Below, in pieces: positions 26,053-33,889 of a stretch of 64,000 bases of DNA (within the stretch, counting starts at the first letter, position 1; each line of letters begins with the position of its first letter). Made by a program: the position numbers and the translations under genes. The notes beneath the pieces were generated by a model that searched no databases, was not told the DNA's origin, and saw only the letters and a list, made by a program, of their open reading frames with translations. The stretch lies in NCBI GenBank assembly GCA_963667435.1, contig OY763414.1:1612001-1676000 (forward strand). The letters are read 5' to 3'. The stretch comes from Marispirochaeta sp963667435 (lineage in GTDB: Bacteria > Spirochaetota > Spirochaetia > JC444 > Marispirochaetaceae).

Positions 26053-28380
26053 ATGGATAACTTCCTTAACAAACTGGATAAGGAAATAGATACATTTGAC
26101 CAGCGTTTTTCTGCAATCCAGAAGGCTCTGAACTCTTTGTCCGAAAGAACCATTACCTCCGGATTACCGGAAAATCCGGTTGTCCCGGATGGGAAGGATC
26201 TTCCCGGGGATTCACTGTTTGATAACATAATCGGCAGGACCCTGTACGGAACAATCTTCAGCTTTGATTCCGGCTCTGCGGATGAAACAAGTTTTTCGAT
26301 AATCGTCGATAACACCAGCGACCCGGTTATTCTGCTCAACCGGCACGGAGAAGTTATCCACTTCAATCCCCCTTTTGCAGAGATCTCCGGATTCAGCCTG
26401 CATGAACTGGAGCAGCAGGATATCCTCAACTGGATACCAGAGACTTACCACCCCGTCCTCAGGCAGCAGTTTAGCCAGGCCCTGCACTCCGGAGAAGAAC
26501 ACCGGTTACCGGAAGACAGCATTGCCGTGGTTCGAACCCGCAGCAAACGGGGAGAGTTCATATCCCTTGAGTGCCTCTTTACCGTCTATCTTCGCAATCA
26601 GCAGCCCGAGGTTGCGGTTATCCTGCGTGGCATAGCGCGCAGCCAGGAGATCGTAACCCAGCTTACTGAAAGCAAGGAGGAGTTTGAAACTCTCTCGGAG
26701 TCAATAACCGAAGCCCTGTTGAGGATCTCAGAGGATTTTTCCATTATATTTGCCAACTCGGCTGTACATACCACTTTCGGTTACACCAGAGAGGAGCTTC
26801 TTACCATGTCACTCCGGGACCTTTTCCCCCCCGAAATATTCAGTAGACATGAAGAGGAGTTCAGAAAATACTTTTATATTGATGATAAAGACCGCAGTAC
26901 TCTGGGAATGAAAAGGACCCTGGAACTCCTGGGCAGACATAAATCCAGAGGAATATTGCCCATGGAAATGTCCTTCGGCAACTCTGCAAGTTTTCAGGGA
27001 AGGACTCTTACTTGTATTATTCGGGATATCAGCAGACGAAAGGATACAGAACGCCGGCTGCGAACTCTCGCGTACTACGACCAGCTTACCGGACTCGGCA
27101 ACCGCGATCTTTTCGTCAGGGAAATAAAGGAACTGCTGAAAAAATGCAGTTCAGAAAAGGACCGATGTGCATCACTGTTCTTCCTGGATCTGGACGGATT
27201 CAAGCAGGTTAATGATACCCTCGGTCACGAGGCGGGGGATGAATTGCTTATCGCCGTCTCCCACCGTCTACGGGGAAGTCTGCGCAACAGTGACTCCATA
27301 TACCGCTTCGGAGGTGACGAGTTTGTGCTGCTTATGGACACAGTCCCCGACCAGCAGGCAACCTCCCGCATAGCATCAAAACTGCTCGATAATCTCTCCA
27401 CGCCGTTTCAGCTGAAAACGCCCAACGCCTCCTCGAAGGAAGACAGCACCACCATCCGGGTGGGTGCGAGTATCGGCATTGCCATGATTCCCGATGACGG
27501 CAACGATTTAAACAAGCTGACAAAGCGGGCCGACCTTGCAATGTACACTGCCAAGGAGACAGGAAAAAACCGTTACCGCTTTTTTGAAGAGGGAATGGAT
27601 ACAAAGGCAGTAGAGCGGCTGCATCTGGAGCAGGGCATGCGTGATGCCCTGGGAAGCGGAGGCTTTCATCTCTGTTTTCAGCCTATAGTTGACCGCGAAG
27701 GGAATATCTGTGGAGCAGAGGCTCTTGTCAGATGGGACAGCCCGGAATACGGTTCCGTCTCCCCCGAGGTTTTTATCCCCATTGCGGAAGAGACCGGCAT
27801 GATAATACCCCTGGGTAACTGGATTATCGAACAGTCCTGCCGCAGACTGAAGGTGTTGCAGGACTCCCATATCGACGACTTTTCCATTTCCATCAACCTC
27901 TCCATGAATCAGTTTATAGATAAAAACACCTGCCGGGTTCTGCAGGCCGGCATATACAGGTACCAGTTGAATCCGGAGAATCTGCTTATTGAGCTTACCG
28001 AAACCAACATAATGAAGGATCCGGAAAACACAATCCGTCAGATTCATCAGCTTAAAAACGATAATCCTGGATTGCGTTTTGCCATAGATGATTTCGGAAC
28101 AGGCTATTCATCCCTGAACTTCCTCAGCCGCCTCCCCCTGGATACTATCAAAATTGACCGTTCTTTTATCATAGATATCCAGGAAGAGCAGAATCTCAAG
28201 GTGGTAAGCGCTATTATAAACCTGGCAGAGAATCTTGACCTTACCTACATTGCAGAAGGAGTGGAAACAGAGGAACAATATCAATTGCTGCATGAGTGGG
28301 GCTGTCCCTATATGCAGGGATATTATCTTCACCGGCCTATGGATTTTGATGATTTACATGACTTGCTTAACCGGATTTGA
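26053..28380 (+). CDS. PAS-PAS-GGDEF-EAL cyclic-di-GMP enzyme
   Basis: 775 residues, no membrane helix. Two PAS domains (about 85-205 and 215-335), GGDEF domain (about 340-510) with intact GGDEF, and EAL domain (about 520-770) with EALVRW, ELTETN, DDFGTGYSSL and AEGVET motifs. Both synthesis and hydrolysis of cyclic di-GMP appear possible from the motifs; PAS input may decide which dominates. It lies 83 bases after the photolyase on the same strand, so it may share its transcript and report light or redox, which is inference. Confidence 0.92.
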   Translation: MDNFLNKLDKEIDTFDQRFSAIQKALNSLSERTITSGLPENPVVPDGKDLPGDSLFDNIIGRTLYGTIFSFDSGSADETSFSIIVDNTSDPVILLNRHGEVIHFNPPFAEISGFSLHELEQQDILNWIPETYHPVLRQQFSQALHSGEEHRLPEDSIAVVRTRSKRGEFISLECLFTVYLRNQQPEVAVILRGIARSQEIVTQLTESKEEFETLSESITEALLRISEDFSIIFANSAVHTTFGYTREELLTMSLRDLFPPEIFSRHEEEFRKYFYIDDKDRSTLGMKRTLELLGRHKSRGILPMEMSFGNSASFQGRTLTCIIRDISRRKDTERRLRTLAYYDQLTGLGNRDLFVREIKELLKKCSSEKDRCASLFFLDLDGFKQVNDTLGHEAGDELLIAVSHRLRGSLRNSDSIYRFGGDEFVLLMDTVPDQQATSRIASKLLDNLSTPFQLKTPNASSKEDSTTIRVGASIGIAMIPDDGNDLNKLTKRADLAMYTAKETGKNRYRFFEEGMDTKAVERLHLEQGMRDALGSGGFHLCFQPIVDREGNICGAEALVRWDSPEYGSVSPEVFIPIAEETGMIIPLGNWIIEQSCRRLKVLQDSHIDDFSISINLSMNQFIDKNTCRVLQAGIYRYQLNPENLLIELTETNIMKDPENTIRQIHQLKNDNPGLRFAIDDFGTGYSSLNFLSRLPLDTIKIDRSFIIDIQEEQNLKVVSAIINLAENLDLTYIAEGVETEEQYQLLHEWGCPYMQGYYLHRPMDFDDLHDLLNRI

Positions 28381-28421
28381 CACTTACGTCAAAGGCTGAA
28401 TATAATGACAGACAGGAAATC

Positions 28422-29570
28422 ATGCAGATACCAATAGAGCCAGCAGAAAAACCCACCTATAAACTGAGGGAACGGAAAAATCCTGAAGAAATTCAGCGTC
28501 AGGCACGCACGATCTCCCAGTTGCCTATTCTGGACATAATGTCCCGGCACAGTCCCGACTTTATCGGAGTCCTCAACAGCAGCCGTCAGTTTGTGTATGT
28601 AAACAGAAAGGCATTTCCGGAAAGTGAAGGGTCTTCAAGCATAATCGGGTTAAGACCAGGAGAAGTTCTGGGCTGTGTACACAGCAATGAAACAGAATTC
28701 GGCTGCGGCTTGTCGGGTGCATGTGCATACTGTGATGTGATGAAAGCAGTTATGGCAACTCTTACAACGGAAGAGGCTGTTAAGCGCGAAGGAAGAATCC
28801 TGATTGAAAAACAGGGAGTGCATGATTCACTGGATGTACGAATCTACACATCTTATATTACCCAAGAGAATGAAGAATTTGTTATTCTCCATATACAGGA
28901 TATTTCCGCAGAAAAGCGGATGGATATCATGGAACGTATTTTCTACCACGATATCTACAACACCATAGCCTCTCTCCACAGCATAATCAATCTTTCTCAA
29001 ATTACTTCCGACGATATCCCGGATGTAGAAAGATATCTGCTCTCAGGGGTAAACGATATTGAGGAACAGATTGAATATCAGCGTCTCATGAAAGCTATTG
29101 AGCAGGGCAGAACTGTGGAAGCGCCGCCGCTGAGCGAAATACAGGAGATTACCGAAGAATTCCTGCCCTTGATAAACAATCCGGCTTTCCTGGAGGGAAG
29201 GATTTTCCGGTCAGAAATCCACCTTGAACCGGTGTATATAAAAGCAAAACCTGTAATTCTCAGAAGAATATTAATGAATCTGCTGAAGAATGCCAAAGAG
29301 GCTTCAAAACCCGGGGACACCCTATCACTCGAAGTATCAACAACTGACAAGGACAGTTTTTTCCGGGTAAGAAACCCACAGTATATAAGCCCTGATATTC
29401 AGGCTGGTATCTTTCAGCACTCCTTCAGCACCAAAGGACTTGGCAGGGGATATGGCACATACAGCATGAAAATACTAAGCCAGCGCTATCTTGGCGGAGA
29501 TATTGATTTCAACACCAGCAAGAAGGAAGGAACCTGTTTTACCCTCAGAATTCCCCTTGGGCAGGCATAG
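28422..29570 (+). CDS. PAS histidine kinase with four-cysteine cluster
   Basis: 382 residues counted from ATG 28422, which AGGAAA precedes; a TTG 45 bases earlier overlaps the upstream stop and is an alternative. The PAS-like region (about 37-165) contains Cys85, Cys95, Cys101 and Cys104 (C-x9-C-x5-C-x2-C), a motif seen in a group of sensor kinases and likely to hold a metal or Fe-S centre. The phospho-acceptor region is ERIFYHDIYNTIASL with His176, and the HATPase ends the protein (NLLKNAKEAS, GRGYGTYSMKIL). It is soluble. Its 3' end overlaps the convergent MFS gene by 26 bases. Confidence 0.82.
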   Translation: MQIPIEPAEKPTYKLRERKNPEEIQRQARTISQLPILDIMSRHSPDFIGVLNSSRQFVYVNRKAFPESEGSSSIIGLRPGEVLGCVHSNETEFGCGLSGACAYCDVMKAVMATLTTEEAVKREGRILIEKQGVHDSLDVRIYTSYITQENEEFVILHIQDISAEKRMDIMERIFYHDIYNTIASLHSIINLSQITSDDIPDVERYLLSGVNDIEEQIEYQRLMKAIEQGRTVEAPPLSEIQEITEEFLPLINNPAFLEGRIFRSEIHLEPVYIKAKPVILRRILMNLLKNAKEASKPGDTLSLEVSTTDKDSFFRVRNPQYISPDIQAGIFQHSFSTKGLGRGYGTYSMKILSQRYLGGDIDFNTSKKEGTCFTLRIPLGQA

Positions 29571-30918
29571 GAATCGAACTGACCGCCGGCGGACGCCTTG
29601 ATATCAGAGCAAGAATAAGAATTACAATGCCCGCCGCGAAGCTTACCCAACAGGCCGGGCTGTAACTTCCCCCATATCGCAGCGAAAGACTGAACAGGTA
29701 GGGACCAAGGGCAGATCCGGCAACAACCATCCCCATGGCAAAACCCGAGATTGCGCCCAGATGCTTTATTCCAAAATGTTTCGGCCAGACCACAGTACTT
29801 ATAAGATTCATAAGACCTCCGCTTATACCGTGACCGACAATAACCAGAACATACATAGCTCCCGGCTGCAGAAAAGAGAGTGCCGCCGCCTCTAACATAA
29901 CTCCCGCTATGAGAAGAATCAGAAAAACCTTAAGAGGCATCCGATCGCTGAGCCAGCTTGCTGAAACATTCACAAAAAGAGAGATAACCGCCGCCGGCAG
30001 AAACACTCCAACTCCAGCCTCTTCACCCATTCCTGCTTCTGCAAATATTGAAACCACGTGAAAGCTCATAGCAGTAATAAAGAGCCCGAAAAGCATCAGA
30101 CTCAAGGCATATACCCAGAAATCCAGCTGTGCCCTGGCTTGATTAAGGGTATACCCTTCCAGTGAATCTTCCGCCTCTTCACCTGCGGGGTCCACCCCGT
30201 CTCTGCCCGGTTCAGGAATACAGGAGTCTGGTATCATACCGCAGATATATGGATTGTCCCTGGCCAGAAGCCAGTAGAGAGGTACAGAGATTACAATCAG
30301 CACCATTCCTATTGCCAGCCATGCGCCGCGCCAGCCGACAGCCTGAATAATAATATGAAAAAGCCGGGGAGCATATGAGAAGCCGAAACTCACCGTAATG
30401 CCGATAAATACATTGGCAAATCCCCGCTTACGGCTGAACCATTTCATGGCCATATTGCGGCTGGTTAGGGTCAGTATCCCCTGCCCCATCAGCCGCATAA
30501 GGAAAAAACCACAGCTTACCAGGACAAAGCTGAATATCCAGGCCCGGATGAAAGGAAACATACTGCCCAGGAAATTTGCAGTTCTATCCAGCATGGACAT
30601 GCCCAGGAGCGTAAGTCCCAACAGAAAGATTACACCCGTCCCCATAAGTCTGGAACCAATCCGGTCCAGCAACCGCCCGGCCCCGGGGAGAACAAGGGCG
30701 CTGCAGACAGTACCAAGCAGATATGCCAAGCTTATGGCCACCCTGGAGAGACCGAGTGCTTCGATAAGGTAATCGGTAAAAACCGAAACTCCCATGGTCT
30801 GTCCGGGAATACTCAATAGCATACCCAGAGATGAGAGGCCCAGGATTACCCAGCCGTAAAAAAAAGGAACCTTCCGGGGGTTAAAAGGAAAAAATGCAGT
30901 TTTGCGTTCAAGTCTCAT
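29545..30918 (-). CDS. MFS transporter (monocarboxylate/oxalate-formate antiporter-like)
   Basis: 457 residues with twelve hydrophobic helices in two halves and a soluble loop of about 45 residues between helices 6 and 7 (about 215-255). The FYGWVILGLSSLGMLLSIPGQT start and LGTVCSALVLPGAGRLLDRIGSR loop resemble the OFA/MCT-type MFS group. Substrate unknown. ATG 30918 is chosen; an in-frame TTG 42 bases upstream adds an unlikely basic extension. A TATACT with TTGAAG 18 bases upstream predicts a six-base leader and no SD is present. Confidence 0.85.
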   Translation of the reverse strand: MRLERKTAFFPFNPRKVPFFYGWVILGLSSLGMLLSIPGQTMGVSVFTDYLIEALGLSRVAISLAYLLGTVCSALVLPGAGRLLDRIGSRLMGTGVIFLLGLTLLGMSMLDRTANFLGSMFPFIRAWIFSFVLVSCGFFLMRLMGQGILTLTSRNMAMKWFSRKRGFANVFIGITVSFGFSYAPRLFHIIIQAVGWRGAWLAIGMVLIVISVPLYWLLARDNPYICGMIPDSCIPEPGRDGVDPAGEEAEDSLEGYTLNQARAQLDFWVYALSLMLFGLFITAMSFHVVSIFAEAGMGEEAGVGVFLPAAVISLFVNVSASWLSDRMPLKVFLILLIAGVMLEAAALSFLQPGAMYVLVIVGHGISGGLMNLISTVVWPKHFGIKHLGAISGFAMGMVVAGSALGPYLFSLSLRYGGSYSPACWVSFAAGIVILILALISRRPPAVSSIPMPAQGEF

Positions 30919-30961
30919 ATATAAGAGCCGAGTATACCCGCCGTTAAAGCGGAACTTCAAG

Positions 30962-31042
30962 TTAACAGAGAAGGAAATTAACAGAAAATTAACATAGTTA
31001 ATTCAGTCAGAAATTAACCCGGGCAGCCATCTGTGCTATTAT
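30962..31042 (+). promoter_or_regulatory. arsC promoter with upstream TTAACA repeats
   Basis: An extended -10 (TGC-TATTAT, hexamer 31037-31042) lies 17 bases after TTAACC (31014-31019), which serves as -35. Upstream, TTAACA recurs at 30962, 30978 and 30989, with TTAATT at 30998. The pair at 30978 and 30989 has the 11-base period of PhoB/PhoP-type boxes. AAGGAG precedes the ATG at 31066. Confidence 0.5.
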
Positions 31043-31065
31043 CGGGTGCAATCAAGGAGTTCACA

Positions 31066-31497
31066 ATGAGCAAAGAACGGATTCTCTTTCTCTGTACCGG
31101 AAATTCCTGCCGCAGCCAGATGGCGGAAGGCTGGACCCGGACACTGAAGGGCGACCTTTTTGAGGTAGAATCGGCAGGGATAGAAACTCACGGCATGAAC
31201 CAGAATGCTATAAAAGTTATGGCCGAAGCCGGTATTGATATTTCTGGACACCACAGCAAAACAACTGCGGACCTTACTAATAAAGAGTTTGAATATGTTA
31301 TTACCGTCTGCGATCATGCCGCTGAAAACTGCCCCTATTTTCCTGCAAAAACACGGATAATTCATCAGGGGTTTGATGATCCACCAAAACTGGCGAAGGA
31401 TGCTGCAAACGAAGAAGAGGCTCTTAACCACTACCGCAGGGTTCGGGATGAAATAAAAGACTATATAGAAACCCTTCCGGAATCCCTGAAGAAATAA
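31066..31497 (+). CDS. arsC: Arsenate reductase, thioredoxin-coupled (LMW phosphatase type)
   Basis: 143 residues. The phosphatase loop CTGNSCRS (C-x5-R) is at about 10-17, and the redox pair lies in TVCDHAAENCPYF (about Cys83 and Cys90), as in S. aureus pI258-type ArsC. It reduces As(V) to As(III) with thioredoxin. ATG 31066 is chosen because AAGGAG sits six bases upstream. An aquaporin gene follows after eight bases in place of an arsenite pump. No arsR-type gene is adjacent. Confidence 0.93.
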   Translation: MSKERILFLCTGNSCRSQMAEGWTRTLKGDLFEVESAGIETHGMNQNAIKVMAEAGIDISGHHSKTTADLTNKEFEYVITVCDHAAENCPYFPAKTRIIHQGFDDPPKLAKDAANEEEALNHYRRVRDEIKDYIETLPESLKK

Positions 31498-31505
31498 CAG
31501 GCAAC

Positions 31506-32192
31506 ATGTCGGATAATATGCGGCGCTACAGTTCGGAGTTTATTGGAACATTTTTTCTTGTCTTCGCAGGCTGCGGAGCTGTTGGTGTCGAGTCTGTTTA
31601 TCCCGGCACCCTGGGACATCAGGGAATCTCCATGGTGTTCGGCTTAATCGTAATGGTGCTTATCTACGCGGTAGGCAATATATCCGGCGCCCACTTTAAC
31701 CCGGCAGTTACTATGGGTTTCTTCTGGGCCCGGCGTATCGGTTTCAAAGAAGTCCCCCCCTATCTGGCCGCTCAGACCAGCGGTGCGATCCTGGCATCTC
31801 TGCTGCTGAAAGTTGTACTGCCAGAAGCAGCATCAGCAGGGGCAACCCTGCCTTCTGCCGGGGTCTGGCAAAGCCTGCTGTTGGAAGCTGTTTTTACCTT
31901 TCTGCTTATGTTTGTCATTCTAAATGTATCCACAGGACACATGGAAAAAGGCATTATGGCAGGTGTTGCGGTGGGAGGAACCGTGGCGCTGCTTGCGCTG
32001 TTAGGCGGCCCCCTTACCGGGGCATCAATGAACCCGGCAAGAAGCCTTGCTCCGGCTATAGCCTCCGGACTCTGGCAGCACCACTGGATATACTGGATCG
32101 GTCCCGGACTGGGAAGTCTGGCAGCGTCTCCCTGGTGCAGATACATCCAGGGACCGGAATGCTGTTATGTGGATCCTGATCAGCCTTCCTGA
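31506..32192 (+). CDS. Aquaporin / aquaglyceroporin (MIP family), ArsC partner
   Basis: 228 residues, six hydrophobic helices and two half-helices with intact NPA boxes (SGAHFNPAVT near 65 and GASMNPARS near 178). Other selectivity-filter positions were not assigned. Directly following arsC, it matches the Sinorhizobium arrangement in which AqpS lets arsenite leave by downhill flow. Whether this protein passes arsenite cannot be read from the sequence; a plain water channel is the alternative. Its end overlaps the convergent small Cys protein gene by 13 bases. Confidence 0.88.
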   Translation: MSDNMRRYSSEFIGTFFLVFAGCGAVGVESVYPGTLGHQGISMVFGLIVMVLIYAVGNISGAHFNPAVTMGFFWARRIGFKEVPPYLAAQTSGAILASLLLKVVLPEAASAGATLPSAGVWQSLLLEAVFTFLLMFVILNVSTGHMEKGIMAGVAVGGTVALLALLGGPLTGASMNPARSLAPAIASGLWQHHWIYWIGPGLGSLAASPWCRYIQGPECCYVDPDQPS

Positions 32193-32431
32193 GCTTTCTT
32201 TATAAGATCAAAAAGCTGTACCCGCTTGTCCGGACGGACAGCGGGTGTTATTTCTGAGGCAATTCCCCGGGCGGCATCCCCTGCCAGAGGATGCTCTCCC
32301 CAGCAGGAAAGAATACTTTCACAGGGTCTGTCGCCTATGGTAAGGCGGCAATATTTAAAAGGAACCGGATGACCGAGCCTCTTGCAGTAGAGGCTCGTTT
32401 CATCGGGAAAACCTCCGGCTTCTCCTACCAT
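32180..32431 (-). CDS. Small four-cysteine protein of unknown function
   Basis: 83 residues. Cys16, Cys28, Cys37 and Cys43 are arranged C-x11-C-x8-C-x5-C, within YCKRLGHPVPFKYCR and PCESILSCW. This pattern recurs in short uncharacterised bacterial proteins as I remember them, and suggests a bound metal. The C-terminal 40 residues are helical and charged. The start overlaps the TrpB2 stop (ATGGTAG), so it is translated together with it. No function is proposed. Confidence 0.6.
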   Translation of the reverse strand: MVGEAGGFPDETSLYCKRLGHPVPFKYCRLTIGDRPCESILSCWGEHPLAGDAARGIASEITPAVRPDKRVQLFDLIKKAQEG

Positions 32432-33813
32432 TTACCACTCTTTGCAGTAGAAGGTTTGGGAAATTCAGCTATTGCCTCCAGATTCTTGTCCAGTTCCGTC
32501 TGGGGGAAATCATAGTCGTGAAGCTTTCCGCTCATATAGGCATCATAGCCTGCAAGGTCAACAAGCCCGTGACCACTCAGGTTAAAAACAATGACTTTCT
32601 CTTTTCCCTCTTCATCCGCCTGTTTTGCCGCCTGAATTGCCCCGGCCACAGCATGGCTGGTTTCAGGAGCTACAATAAGGCCTTCTGTCCGGGCAAAACT
32701 GATAGCTGCTTCATAGCATTCAAGCTGATGAATTGAACTGGGAGCAAGAAGACCTTCCACCACCGCCTGTGACACCAGAGGTGCCATACCATGATAGCGC
32801 AGTCCGCCGGCGTGAATGGGAGGCGGAACAAAATTATGCCCCAGGGTATACATGGGGAGGAGAGGTGTCATTCCGGAGAAGTCGCCGAGATCATAGGAGA
32901 AGGGGCCTTTTGTGAGAGTCGGACAACTTGCGGGTTCCACGGGGATAATTTCAATGTCCGCGCCGTTAATCTTGTCCTGAACAAAAGGAAAAGCCATACC
33001 GGCAAAATTACTGCCTCCACCGGCGCAGCCGATCACCACATCCGGCTGCTTTTCACCGAATTTTGCCAGCTGCTTTTTTGTTTCCAGCCCGATTACTGTC
33101 TGGTGCAGCATTACATGGTTAAGCACACTGCCCAGGGCATATTTTGTTCCCCCCGTGGAATCACTGACTGCATATTCCACGGCTTCACTTATGGCTATAC
33201 CGAGACTGCCCGGGGTATCCGGATATTTCTCAAGAACTTCCCGCCCTGCCTTTGTCTCTGTACTGGGACTTGCCACACAATTGGCACCCCAGGTCTGCAT
33301 CATCAGTTTACGGTATGGCTTCTGATCGAAGCTTATGCGCACCATAAAAACCTTGAGCTCTATGCCGAACTGAGCACAGGCGAATGAAAGCGCACTGCCC
33401 CACTGTCCCGCACCTGTCTCTGTTGTAAGACGGGTTATTCCCGCCTCTTTATTGTAGTAAGCCTGAGCAACCGCACTGTTAGGCTTGTGACTGCCTGCGG
33501 GACTAACACTTTCATTCTTATAGTATATCCGGGATTTTGTTCCCAGGTGTTTCTCCAGGGCATAAGCGCGATGAAGCGGAGATGGACGCCATTTAGCAAG
33601 AATTCCGAGGACCTCTTCAGGAATATCTATCCAGCGTTCCTGACTGACCTCCTGTTCTATCAGGCTCATTGGGAAAATCGGTGCAAGCATATCCGGAGAG
33701 ACAGGATTTCCGTCAGGTCCGAGGGGCGGCTGCAGGGGTGTGGGTAAATCTGCTGCCAGATTATACCACTGACGTGGCATTTCATCTTCAGTCAGGAATA
33801 TTCGAGTAGGCAT
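32425..33813 (-). CDS. trpB2: Tryptophan synthase beta chain-like protein, TrpB2 type
   Basis: 462 residues; the long N-terminal part (PLQPPLGPDGNPVSPDML) and length distinguish TrpB2 from TrpB1. The PLP Lys lies in SHKPNSAVAQ (about 107-116), with ETGAGQWGSAL near 132 and the PLP phosphate loop GCAGGGSNFAG near 264. TrpB2 condenses serine and indole to tryptophan. With no trpA nearby it may salvage indole. AAGGAGG precedes the ATG, and a strong promoter with a palindrome at +1 lies upstream. Confidence 0.9.
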   Translation of the reverse strand: MPTRIFLTEDEMPRQWYNLAADLPTPLQPPLGPDGNPVSPDMLAPIFPMSLIEQEVSQERWIDIPEEVLGILAKWRPSPLHRAYALEKHLGTKSRIYYKNESVSPAGSHKPNSAVAQAYYNKEAGITRLTTETGAGQWGSALSFACAQFGIELKVFMVRISFDQKPYRKLMMQTWGANCVASPSTETKAGREVLEKYPDTPGSLGIAISEAVEYAVSDSTGGTKYALGSVLNHVMLHQTVIGLETKKQLAKFGEKQPDVVIGCAGGGSNFAGMAFPFVQDKINGADIEIIPVEPASCPTLTKGPFSYDLGDFSGMTPLLPMYTLGHNFVPPPIHAGGLRYHGMAPLVSQAVVEGLLAPSSIHQLECYEAAISFARTEGLIVAPETSHAVAGAIQAAKQADEEGKEKVIVFNLSGHGLVDLAGYDAYMSGKLHDYDFPQTELDKNLEAIAEFPKPSTAKSGKW

Positions 33814-33836
33814 ACATCCTCCTTGATGGCATAAAC

Positions 33837-33883
33837 GTTACTGTATGTAGTAACATTTAACCACCCGGAAGGAGGTCTGTCAA
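33837..33883 (-). promoter_or_regulatory. trpB2 promoter with palindromic operator
   Basis: Minus strand TTGACA (33883-33878), 17 bp, TTAAAT (33860-33855). Immediately after the -10, a perfect six-base-arm palindrome GTTACT-6-AGTAAC covers 33837-33854, including the predicted +1. A repressor site is likely. Confidence 0.7.
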
Positions 33884-33889
33884 GGAAAA

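Noticed and set aside
29571..29600. GAATCGAACTGACC, reminiscent of the 3' part of a tRNA gene
   Set aside because: It is the coding sequence for the C-terminus of the MFS transporter and no cloverleaf can be drawn.
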